In this document: piece by piece, positions 48,669 through 59,531 of the stretch
Layout of the letters: every line of letters starts with the position of its first letter
Position numbering within the stretch: position 1 is the stretch's first letter
Source of the DNA: Cryptomeria japonica
Lineage: Eukaryota; Streptophyta; Pinopsida; Cupressales; Cupressaceae
Reading direction: 5' to 3'
Length of the DNA: 64,000 nt
NCBI RefSeq assembly: GCF_030272615.1
Contig: NC_081408.1
Coordinates: forward strand, 68,305,546-68,369,545
The notes under the pieces: generated by a model
Told to the model about the DNA's origin: nothing
The model's database searches: none
What the model saw: only the letters and a program-made list of their open reading frames with translations
Program-made: the position numbers and the translations under genes

Positions 48669-50513
48669 TGTAAGTGGGTTGTTCTCACGCAACTCGCTGA
48701 GATTTAAGAGAAAAATTAGGAAGGAAATGATTAAAGTGGTTGAACAATCCAACTAGATTTAGTGTGAGAGGTTGGTGGATTTATTATAAGAGTTAGATAA
48801 ACTATTCCTATATATTTACAAGTCGTAATTTTGAACAGTAACATAATAATATGATTATTTTTTTGAACTTAATTTGAATTTTGATAAACCTTTGAGATTT
48901 CTAAAAGTTTGACTATTCAATGAATTTACACTGCCTTTTATAGTTTGCTCACTCTTCATTAAATCTACAATTTTGAATACATTCTTTCTTTGCATTGAAT
49001 CTCAATTGAAAATTACCAAAGTTGGAACAGTTATTTCCTAGGAATAAATATGAAAAGAGATCCTTTTTGTTTATGAACCAAAAAAAAAAAAATCTTGACT
49101 GGGGGTAATCAATTTATTTTTTTATAAATTTAATATTTTCTTTTCTAATTTTTAACTGTCTTTTGCTAAACTCTTCTTCTTATTTTTTTCATTTTAATAA
49201 TAAAAAATGATAAGAAAAATATATATTTTATTTATGGGTGTCAACGCACTTCATTTATGTAAATAGTCCAAACTCACTAGCATATTCGAACAGAGGAATA
49301 AATCCCATGAGCACATTGGTCCAATAAGAATTTGGATCAGTAAGTCACTTGACATGAATGCCAACAACAGAAATGCAAAGTTTCAAATCCATGAGCACAA
49401 TGAATCAAAGATGAAATAGTACCCATGACCACAATAGCCTATTGGAGATTGAACCTTAGTGGCTATAACAACAACGTTGCAATTCAATCATTACATAGAT
49501 ACGAATTATATACATTTTCTATACATTAGAGCTAAAGTGGTGGGAGAGACATAAGGTGGCAGATTTCTACAAGTGATGTTGAGGTGGAAAGCTTCACAAT
49601 AAAAGGGTGGATGACTTTGCATACATAAGCTTTAGAGAATGCGCTCTAGGGTCTTGAGAATAGTATTTAAAGAGAACAATTAATAATTCAATTTTACATG
49701 ACATGATATAATTTAAGAGAAGTAGAATATCTCTTTGCATTTAACATTTCCTTTTGAATCTTACTATCTTATGATAGTGACAAGATATTTTATTTTCCTA
49801 GATTATTTCTCAAAATTATTAGCGCGATGATTGAGATGGCTACCTATTGTTTCTTGAAACTAGATCTCTTTCAAAATATCTCATATCCCAACATCTATCA
49901 CTTTTTCAAAATATTTTCTAACAACCATGAAAAATATTTTGTAGCACGAGACAAGTAGATTTGTTAATTCAAGATTTGATTGTGTGAAGTTTTTGAATCA
50001 ACATTTCAGATCACACTCCTTGATCCATCATTAGATGAAAGAGTTCATAAGGAGAAGGAGAAATGGTAAGTTGTAGGTCAAGAATAAATGAAAAGGAGGG
50101 GTGGGGAGCGGAGAGAGAGAAAGGAAGCACACAAAATTCATGATGATTTGAAAGACAAGATGGGACTAAAATCATAAAAAAAATCACCTTGAGTTTCGTG
50201 TGCTTCCTTCCCCTCTCTCTCCCCTCCCCATCCCTCCTTTTTATTGTCTTGGTCTGCAGCTTACGATTTCTCTCATATATAAATAAAGGGTTCTCATTTA
50301 TAAAATGGGTCCCTGTTATAAAAATAGTCGTTACCATAAAAAAAGACAGAATATAATGATTACAGAGCTTCTTATTTGGATCTGTACTAACAAAGAACAA
50401 TTAGATTGTTTTGATTATTTATGCCTGCCATTTAATCTGAATTTGCAAAAATTCACCAATTTTAATTTTAAATTTTAAAGGAATCATTTTTTAATCAAGA
50501 GAGCTTTGTAAAG
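48669..50513. other. AT-rich DNA without recognisable genes, right flank of element D
   Basis: I see no supported coding sequence. A foldback structure (listed separately) lies at 50055-50277. Confidence 0.5.
50055..50277. repeat. Foldback: about 88-base inverted repeat with 47-base loop
   Basis: The left arm (50055-50142) contains GGAGAGAGAGAAAGGAAGCA and the right arm (50190-50277) its complement TGCTTCCTTCCCCTCTCTCT. The arms align along their full length with about 85 percent identity by eye and a few single-base gaps. The central loop is AT-rich. The transcript would fold into a long hairpin. A MITE, a hairpin small-RNA precursor or simple foldback DNA are all possible; I saw no flanking duplication. 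Confidence 0.8.
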
Positions 50514-51670
50514 ATGGGATCAAGGAAGTGTCAAAAGAGACAAAGGAAGGTGATGATAGTAGAATAAATTCAAGTACAAAGAGAGGAGGCAAAGCGACAA
50601 AGAGATACAAGATCATAACTAAGACAATTGAAGAATATTGAATCATCTAGTTCAGTCCCTATTGAAGATGAAACCATTCAAGGAATTATGATGGATGCGA
50701 GTAATGTAGAACCAAATATGGGTGCATCTTTAGATGAAACTTTGACGGGTGTTGAAAATGTCCATATTGATGTGAATCCTGGTATGTCTTTAAATCAACA
50801 AAACTACCTTGAATTCAAATTAAATATTTGAAGGAAGATGCATTATGCATTCAATGATATTAATGTTCCACCGAAAGGGAAAAATAAAAAAATTGATAAT
50901 AATTCACCCCCCTCTTTGAGTGTTCAAAATAAAAGTAATTATTTTACATTGAAAGCAATGTCTTAGATAATCTTCATGGTTTAGTTTCTTGGAGGCAAAT
51001 TAGAGCACATGCTAATATATTGTATAAACACTTTTTTAATAATAAAAAGATAGAATTTCAATGTCAACTTATGTTACAATCAATGAAAATGTTGAAAATG
51101 TGTAAAGTGATGAAAAAATTAGGAATTTATATAAAACCAAAAAGGAAAGATCAATTATTTAAGCAATTTATATCTACCATTGCTAGTGCCATTGGTTCTA
51201 TCAGAAAAAGAACTCAGTTTAAAGATAAGAATGTGACACAACAAGTTATAACAACTACTATAGTTAACAAAACAATTACAAATAAAAGAATGTTAAGTAA
51301 TATAAGTAGATATTTGAATATACATCATAAAACCTTGTTAATAACGTCCAAGAGAAGAGTTACCATTGAAAGAAATCCAATAAATCGTTGTTGGAGTTTT
51401 AGTGGTAGACTTCCAAGGTCAGACATGAAACTAACTATTGAAACTAAACCATTAATTGAAATTTTTTGGCATGATAATACAAAAGTGTCATCTAATGCCA
51501 GAGATGTTTTGAAGTTAAGGGTGAGATAAATAAAATTTGATCCCCATCCAAGACATCTTCTAGACATGTGACTCAAACTGAATTTTACAAAAAAATTCGT
51601 AGATAAATCTGTGTTAGTAAATGTATGTATCAGTCAAAGATCATTTGAGAAATGCAAACCCTAGTATGTT
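50514..51670 (+). pseudogene. Degraded ORF, possibly from a DNA transposon
   Basis: From ATG MGSRKCQKRQRK a basic N-terminus with stops leads to an acidic segment (50628-50831), then after a frame change a longer frame 51020-51529 with KTLLITSKRRVTI, WSFSGRLPRSDMKLTI and IFWHDNTKVSSNARDVLKLR, followed out of frame by SQRSFEKCKP. The W-x-D-N-T and RSFEKCKP motifs feel like a transposon-encoded protein with a helix-turn-helix N-terminus, but I cannot name the family. Frame changes and stops show it is dead. Confidence 0.35.
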
Positions 51671-52700
51671 AAAGTTTATAAACAAAGAATATCTTGTTGT
51701 TGTAAAACTCATGTTAAATTTCATTATTATTATGATGTGTTTCAATATATACATTGTACATTGTGTGTTAATTATATTGTGCAGGATTGTGGCATTTATA
51801 TGCCACCTCAAACTATCAAGGAGTTTATAGAAAGTTTATTTTATAAACCACCCAATGATTAGTTATTTTTTTCAAATGCATTTATTTATGGTCATTACAA
51901 TGTATGTGGGAAATTTGTATTGTTAGGTGAATTTTTGCATGAAGATATTTCAAATGATTTTGGACAAAACTTGGTTGATATTAGAAAATTTAGCACTAAT
52001 ACATTTGGCCTCAAATTCTGACGGACAAGGTATTTTATGATCAAATTTGATTTATTTTTTAAAAAATGCCCGATAACGTTGAAATGCTGACGACGTTTTT
52101 TGACTAAGCCCATGTCAGTCGGAATTCCAACGACCACAGGCATTATTAAAAAAAAAAAACATAGGTTCATTTGAAAACCACGCATGACAGATTGAATTAA
52201 CAATTCCTTTGCCTTTGCCAATTCCTTTGTTTCTTTGCCTTCCTAATTAACAACAATAGATTTATATCAACCATCTTGTTATCTTTTCCTGGTTTGGTTT
52301 AAAATTGGGTTGTCTAGCAGGTGATATCGAAGGATTGAGTAGCTAGTTTGGAGTGTATCGAATTATTGGAGATGGTGAAATTCTTGTAGATTTTCGCATG
52401 CCTGTAAATTCCTGTGGACTTGTAGGTTGTGTGTTTGAATCATGTAAAGTTGGTTGCAGACAAGTTCGATTCAAAGTGTGTGTCTCATAAATTTGAGCTT
52501 GTCATCCTACTGATATGTTCTCATTTATCTACTTTTCTGTACTTTCCTAATGCTGCAGTTCCTAGTTATTGAAAAGTCTTCCAATTATCGATTATGTTAG
52601 ATAAAGGTGTTACCTTGTCACTCGTCCCTCATAACAAGAGTAAGTCACCTTGTAAAAATTTTATTCGAGTCTTTATCTTGTTGAAAATTCCTTGGTTCAA
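51671..52700. other. AT-rich transition into the element F LTR
   Basis: No ORF is supported. The left edge of the F LTR must lie here or slightly further left; TATTGTTAGG at 51917 would fit the E-type TATTG terminus but nothing confirms it. Confidence 0.35.
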
Positions 52701-52734
52701 CACTTAATCCTCTTATAAATCAACTCTTGATCCG

Positions 52735-53120
52735 TGGCACCAAGTTTCAAAGGTCTGCTTGAACCTCATGAACCCCTTGAACCATTTTGAAAAGAGTTCA
52801 TAATGTTCATTTAGGTATCGCAGGTTCTAAGTCATGTCTAAATGTTTTCAAGCCAATGATCACACAAGTGTTTTGCAGTAGTTCTATTTCATGGTCACGG
52901 ATGATGTTTCATATCCTCTTTCTCCAGACCGTGAACCATTTGAACCTAGTTCAAACAGTCCAATAATGTTTGACATGTTTAATAAAGTTCAAAAGGCCAG
53001 CGACAATTAACAAAAGTTAATCTTTTCAAAGTAAACTTTCCTTGGCACAATGTACGCTTTGAACTACCTGAACCCTCATGAAGTTAGTTCAAATTGTTCA
53101 TGCATGTTCAAATCAGGTGG
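52735..53120. repeat. TGAAC / GTTCA inverted-repeat cluster in the F LTR
   Basis: TGAAC and its complement GTTCA recur more than ten times. The clearest dyad is TTTGAAC-CTA-GTTCAAA at 52939-52955. The cluster sits upstream of the large ORF, the same relative place as the palindrome array of element E, but the motif is different. Confidence 0.7.
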
Positions 53121-53569
53121 GTCCCATGGACCAAACGACATGATGGCGCATTTATTGCTAAGTATGATGAAGATTGAACCATATCTCAGATGACTTCAAT
53201 TGGCTGATTTTTTGAAGGCAAGTAATCATTATTGGGAATTGGTGGTTACCCCAAAAATGCCACCATGCATTCAATACACACGCATGCTGTCAAATCCCAA
53301 TGCTCGACACATTTGGGTTGATGGCTGGAATTAATGCACTAAATGAGCTTTTATCACTTCATTTGCTATAAGGTATGAAGTGATTAATTTTTGAAACTTG
53401 TTCTTCATTGCTGCGAAGTGTTTGATAGAAGGTTTGTCTATTGGTAATCGTTCGATTGGTTTTAACTATGAAGGTGAGTTTTGATTCCTATCTTCTCTAG
53501 TGATTTTATTTGTTTTTCTCTCTCGTAATAAAATTTTCTGGGAGAAATAAGGGTTGTTCTTTATGAATT

Positions 53570-56500
53570 ATGAAGTCCACTCTGCACCTTTTCAGAAATA
53601 TTTTCAGTTTTGTTTGCACAAAACCCATTGTCAATGATACAGACCTAAAAGGAGATAATTTAGAGGTCTTGAAGGAAAGGGTGTTTAAAGAAATTGACAG
53701 TTCTTTTGGTTTAGAAATCCTAAGTAGTGGTCTCGTAGAGGCAGCAACCTTTCCTCCTGCTATTCCTTGCCCAAAATTAGTTAGGGAGTGCATTGCGAGA
53801 TATGATCCTATTTCTGAAACTATCAAGAGAGATAACGGTGAAACCCTCCTCGCGATTAACAGGGAAGTCATTTCTTCTATTTTTAAATTGCCTGATTATA
53901 AGTTCTCAAATTTTTCTCCCGCCCAATCAGTCACTAAGTTCAATGCAGATAAAACTGGATACTGGAACAATATAGCGAAGTATTGGTTGAAAGTTTCTCA
54001 GAGGGGTGGCTCTAGGTTACCTAAATATCCCAACAAAAATCACATGCTTCCCCACATCCATGATTTTACGCTATTGTTACACTGAGTTAGAGGTTCAGCT
54101 GAGGCCTACAACTTTGATGACTCGATTTACTATTATGTGCAACTGGTGTTGGAAGGAAAGCAGTATCTTGATTGGGCAGAGCTTATTGCCAATTCCATGA
54201 GGGAACAACTGAGCATGGGGAAGAAGTTCAAGCAAAATTTCTTTATGTCCTCATATTTGATATATTGTCTGGCATGTGTCAAAGAAATAATGGGAATACC
54301 TAGGCAACTTGCTGAAGGGGATGTTTCTGTATATGACTTTTACCCCATGTTGCAAAAAGATAATGCATTGCAAGATTTTAGGAGAGTACATAATGCTTTC
54401 CTGGGAGACTTGTGTTATGAGTTGAGGAACATGAAATCTAAAAGGATGTTTGAAGATGCCTAAGCATTAGTGAAAAGATATGGTAGTTACTTTGTTTAGT
54501 TTCCTCATTTTTGTTATATAAGGGTAGGTGGTTTTTAAGAAGAGCCTTTTAGACTTCCCTGTTTTTGTTCAGATTGTTTTGTCCTTGCTGAGATTTGTAG
54601 GGAGTTGTCTGCCGTAATTAGGAAAGCTCAACCCAAAGATAAATGGGAGGATCATTTTCCTATTCAATTGGGCATTTTATCTTGCAGTTCAATGTCAGAT
54701 GCGTTGAGCATAGGAGTTGACTTGAAGAATTTCAATTTTCCACTGTATCATGAAAGTAAGGGCTTGGATAATAAAGTTTTCTCACAAAGTCTTGGTTTGA
54801 TGCCACACCTTCCAATCCCATACTTGGAGGATTTTTGGGAAGATTGCAGTGATGAGCTTGAAGTGTTCAAAAGAGAAAATATGAGGATGTTTTTGGAATA
54901 GGTAGTTTCATTGTAGGTGAAAATTGATATAAGTGGGTCGAAGAGGATTATCTGGAGATTTTTAAACCTGGATATCTAGACCAATTGAACCTGAAATGTC
55001 CTACATTAACTGGGAGGTGGAAGAAGAAGAAGATATACAACTCAGAACAAAAAGAATCTTGGAGAGAACTACAATTTGGATTAATAAGAAAAGGGCAATG
55101 AAATTAGGCATCACGATTGATCCTACAAGAGCTAATGCAGTTTCTCTACATTCCCTAAAATGTTTTTCTAACCCCACTTCTATGACTGTTCATGCAAGTA
55201 AAAATAAGAAGTCATCTCACACCAAGCACGAGCCTAATCCTGCTTTGAACTTTCCTGCTCCTTGATATACAAGGTCACAAAGTGCTACACAAAGGAAAAT
55301 GGACCACGTAAAAGACATAGAGGTAAAAGACAAGATCCTTGATACTTAGATTTTTGAGGTTGAGGAACTTGATAGTGACATTGTCAACACCATGGATTCT
55401 CATACAATCATTGTAGCCATGACACCCCCACCTAAAGTAACCGAAGGAACAACTAGTTCAAGTACAACTCCTAAATGGTTAACTACTTCAGTAAGCAAGA
55501 AACAGAGCTTCATCCTAGTGTCCATCCCAATTCAAGACATGGTGGTCAAATACACAAAGAAGGGTCCCAAATAGAAGAAGTTCAAAACAATTGCCAGATT
55601 GGATGCTGATGAAAAGACCGGGAGGTGGGTTGCTGAAATTGCTTCTTATAAGCCCAAAGATGAGAATAAGGAAGTAAATGCAGAGGATTTTGAGGTCACC
55701 AAAGTGGATCTTGGAAACATGAGTAGGGACTCTAATAACCACCTTTTCCAAGTGTTAGCTAAGAAGATGCTCACCAGGTTAGAAAAAGATGGACAAGAGA
55801 AAAGAGAACTGAAACGACATATCAAGATTCTAGCTCAATTCATTGATAGCATAGGTTGTTTTGGAGCACTTTCCATATCACATGCTTCAGAAATTTTCGA
55901 CCCTACTTCAACAAAGAACAAGAAACTGATGAATCAAGTTCAGCGAGCCAAGAGCATCACAGGGGCTGTAGAGAAACAGATTGAAGGAGTAGTAAGAGAT
56001 GGTGAAAAATATATTACAAACTCCAAGAAGCTATGCGATGAAATGCAAAAACTCATTGTGGAGTTTTAGAATCAGATTATGCCATGGGAAAAAGAGGAGT
56101 GTAAATAGGAGAATCAATTACCCATGCTCACTAAGATAGAAGAATACAGAGCCATAAAGTTTTTAGCAGAAAATTCAATTAAACTGGTAACTGTTGAGTG
56201 CCAGCTCTTCATATTGAAGAAAACTATAGAGTGGCAGGTAATTAAATTCAAGTCTATGATTTCTGATGCCAGGGCCTCTGTTTACGAGCTTCAGGACCTT
56301 CAGTGTAGCTTGGTCAATGACAATAAAGTGGTTAACCCAGACCATGATTGGCAACTAGGACTTTGTGGGTTGAACACACAAGATGCGGTAAAGGCATTTA
56401 GGCTGCACATGGAGAAAGTTAAGGCCAAAGGAAACTTTACTCCCGAAGATATATACCAAATCACCCGAATTAAGTCCATGATGTTCATTGGTAACGATCA

Positions 56501-56669
56501 GTTACCTAAGCATGCCGATAAAATGGTGAAACATAGGTGGGACAAGGAAGCCATAAAAGCAAAGATCAATGCCATGAAAAATCTGAGTCAGTCTATAATT
56601 CAGGAGCTTGCAACCACCCATGATGCCCAGAAAAGTGGAGGAGAGGATGATGATGGAGAAGAGGCATAA
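53570..56669 (+). pseudogene. U3-encoded large protein of unknown function, element F homologue
   Basis: The ATG reads MKSTLHLFRN and follows an in-frame stop at 53564. One frame runs to about 54900, then at least one frameshift moves to the frame ending EDDDGEEA at 56669. Stops include 54083, 54461, 55262 and 56067. Blocks shared with E and G are ARYDPISETIKRDNGETL, DWAELIANSMREQL with FFMSSYLIYCLA, and EEPFRLP with AEICREL. The C-terminal half shares GQEKRELKRHIKILAQF with the E coiled coil. Length and position before the TATA box match E. Function is unknown. Confidence 0.78.
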
Positions 56670-56822
56670 CATGATGCTAATACTTTGTTTTTATTTTATA
56701 TGCTTTTCATAACCTTACAATGACTTTGGGACATCTGTCCCCTAAATACTCTATTGGTTTTTATAATTGTTTTAGAGGAGGTCGAGTTTTGAGGGAGACC
56801 TCCTCTATTCTTTGAAGACTAC

Positions 56823-56830
56823 TATAAATT
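56823..56830 (+). promoter_or_regulatory. TATA box of the F LTR
   Basis: TATAAATT lies 154 bases after the ORF stop, almost the same spacing as in E. Confidence 0.5.
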
Positions 56831-57536
56831 AGATAAAGATAGATAGAGAAAGGGTTAGAATATATATGAAGATTTTTAGAAGTTTTAGTTGGGTCTGAAG
56901 GAAGTGATCAAGTTTTTCAAAATCTGAAATTGGAAAGAACTTATGCGTGTATTGTTATGTCTTTGTTGCATGAAATACATACATAAGGATCATCTACATT
57001 TTGAGGTGAAAAATATTTGAGTTTGAATCCGTGGAGTGGCATTTCTTTGCAAATATTAATCTAATCAAAATGTCTATGATTACCTTTCTGATGGTGGATG
57101 TTGTTATCAATCTAGTGCTTCTTTCTATGTTGTTTTGGAAAGATATTTACTTGAAAAGAAACTTTGTTTTTCTTGATTATTTTTAAGAAGTACTGAAATC
57201 AGTGTTATTAAACTTTTCTTTGATTTCTTTTGATATTCGTGGTGAGGCACTTTATAGAAAATTATCCTGAAATATTTTCCATATTGCCTGGCCTCTCATC
57301 AAAGAATGAATTAGGCGGCCTTACGTGCTTTCAGCTTATAAGCATTTTAGTTTATTTAGTTATATTATTTCTTGAATAACTAACAGAGGGAGTTGTACCT
57401 ATCTAAAATTCAGAGGGAAGTGATGTATGTCACACTTACCTAATTGTTTAGTTGAACTTTTGTCTTTGAAAGGGGTAACAGAGCTTAGAATCAATTCAAT
57501 TTAAAGAAAGACCAAATCCGTTCACTAATAGATTTT

Positions 57537-57552
57537 TGGCGACTCTACTAGG
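57537..57552 (+). promoter_or_regulatory. Primer-binding site of element F (tRNA-Arg type)
   Basis: TGGCGACTCTACTAGG follows the LTR end (...TTCACTAATA at 57530) by six bases. It is complementary to a tRNA 3' end CCTAGTAGAGTCGCCA. Confidence 0.85.
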
Positions 57553-57704
57553 AAAAAAGATCAACATTCAATAGATCAGTATATTACATGTGTGTTAGAA
57601 TCGAACTCATAACCGATAGTATTAACAAGTTTTCTTTGTTTTGGAAAAAGAAAAAGGTGAACGGTTCAGAAAAATTTCCATAACCTAAGAACATTGTTGT
57701 GGTT

Positions 57705-58600
57705 GAAAGGGTTGTTTAGAGACCCTAGAAGAAATAGCACCGGATTCTCGTCCTTATACCAGATCACAAAGGAGAGAGGGAGTTGTTGATAATTATTTTG
57801 AAGAACTGCAGGGGTTATCATTTTCCACAAATTTCACTCCCAAGAGGAACGCTAAAAGAAGACTTTCTTCTCCTACTAAAACTACTCCCAAAGCACCTCT
57901 CTCTTCCAACCACTGGCAAGCATTAACGCTTTCTGGAATTCAAGCTCCTCCTCTTGTAACCATTTACTCTATTTTCATCATCGCCCAACCATGGGGTGCC
58001 GCAGTCGGGCCTCTTGCTCTTGGTGCTCATAATTCTCTTCCGAAAGGGGCTAGAGATGTTTTACCTAAGTTCAATGGAGATGGTAAAATCTCGGTTGAAG
58101 AACATTTGAATTCCTTTAATGTAGCTACTAGGATACTAGCAGTACAACACGAGGATGTGGTTGTTAGGATTTTTGCTCAGACTCTTACCGAGAGAGCAGC
58201 AGATTGGTTCAGTCATCTACAGGCAGGATCTGTAACTGATTGGCAAACAATGAAAACTGCTTTTGAGAAACGGTTCAAAAGTGCTGACGATGAGCACTCA
58301 CTTTTGGCTCATCTCACACAAATGAAGAAGGAGATTCATGAGCCAATGAGAGATTTCGTAGCAAGGTATAATAAGATTATTCATAAAATTCCCTAGACTA
58401 AAAGACCAACTGTTGATAACCAACAATGTTTCTTTATCAACTCTATGCCTCCTGATGTTGGTTTCCATCTCAGAAGGAATAGACCAATTGATCTTGATAC
58501 GGCACAAAACCAGGCCATAGAGCTTGCAGATGATTTAATAATAGCTGGGAAGTGGAAAAAAGGCGTGCAAATTCTTCAAGGTCAATCTCAAGCTTCCTGT
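57705..58600 (+). pseudogene. gag: Element F gag, 5' part
   Basis: The frame reads SRPYTRSQRREG, WGAAVGPLALG, LPKGARDVLPKFNGDG, DWFSHLQAG, FEKRFKSADDEHSLLAHLTQM and ADDLIIAGKW, matching E gag block by block. One stop occurs near 58394 (KIP-stop-TKR). No ATG is obvious at the start. It is cut at or soon after 58555 by element G. Confidence 0.85.
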
Positions 58601-59433
58601 TGTCTACAAAATCTAATTCCCTTCAACATCCTTAATATAATATGATTGAACTTTGTGTAGAAGAGATATCAAAGGTAAGGAAATTCTCAAGACAACATAT
58701 GACAAGGTTTGATTAAACCTTCTACACTTCAGACTTATTCAGAGTCTAGGTGGGTATACCTTTGTGAATTAACTTCACACTTTCAAAAATAAACCCACAA
58801 CAAACCAGTCCAGAAAACTAGTGGATTTAATCACCTTGAAACCAACTAAAACAAACGAATGCAAATTATACTCATATTCAGTATTGTGACCAACAAAACA
58901 TGTAATAACAACTTCAATCAATACCAGTTCCTTATCCAAGGTCACAAAGTCATCTAAATTTAGACAATACTCCCCAAACAAAATATCTTTACGCATCCCA
59001 TTGGCTCAGCTTCTGTTAATCCTTATACATTCCTAACACTTATAAGAATTTATGCATATCAAATTAAACTATGATCATCAAGATTCAAAGTTCCCTCCAA
59101 AGAATTTACTGGTAGGAGTGATCCCCGCATCTTTAATTTCCCTCCTAAAGAGAAAAGCTAGCGAACACATCTACTGAAAATTGCCTTGCAACCCCATTCA
59201 AACAAAATAACCCTGGATTATTCAGAATGAAAACAGTAAACAAATTGTAAACACACTTGAAGATGACACAAAGTTTACTCAAAAGCCAATGGTCTGTATA
59301 TTGATATATTCTTCAAGAAAGTACTACAAAAACTTTGGAATTTTCTCCATTACACTTAGAAAAGCTCAGATATGAATTTCTGCAGCGTTTTCTTACAATT
59401 CTTTGCGATCCCTCTCTTCTAATCCTAGTATCC

Positions 59434-59440
59434 ATTTATA
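59434..59440 (-). promoter_or_regulatory. TATA box of the G LTR
   Basis: TATAAAT on minus lies about 90 bases after the ORF stop. Confidence 0.5.
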
Positions 59441-59531
59441 ACAATATGGATGCACAAAGCTTCAGACTTTCCAAGGAGAGTTTGTTACAATCATTTCAAA
59501 AAAGAAGTTACAAAGCCCTTTACAAAAATAG

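Larger units (their letters stand above)
52000..58600 (+). mobile_element. Element F: relative of element E, 5' LTR plus gag start
   Basis: Its gag aligns with E gag, its primer site is the same tRNA-Arg type, and its LTR has the same order: inverted-repeat array, large ORF, TATA box, U5. Element G interrupts it after the start of gag. The left edge is approximate. At least 4.8 kb of LTR is present. Confidence 0.8.

Noticed and set aside
51993-53503. A CACTA-type DNA transposon (CACTA at 51993, TAGTG near 53500)
   Set aside because: The 5-bp words are frequent by chance, no inverted termini or 3-bp duplication were found, and the right end would fall just before the F ORF.
55392-56669. C-terminal part of the F ORF as a separate gene
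   Set aside because: Its coiled-coil and flanking segments align in order with the C-terminal half of the E protein, so it is the same protein after a frameshift.
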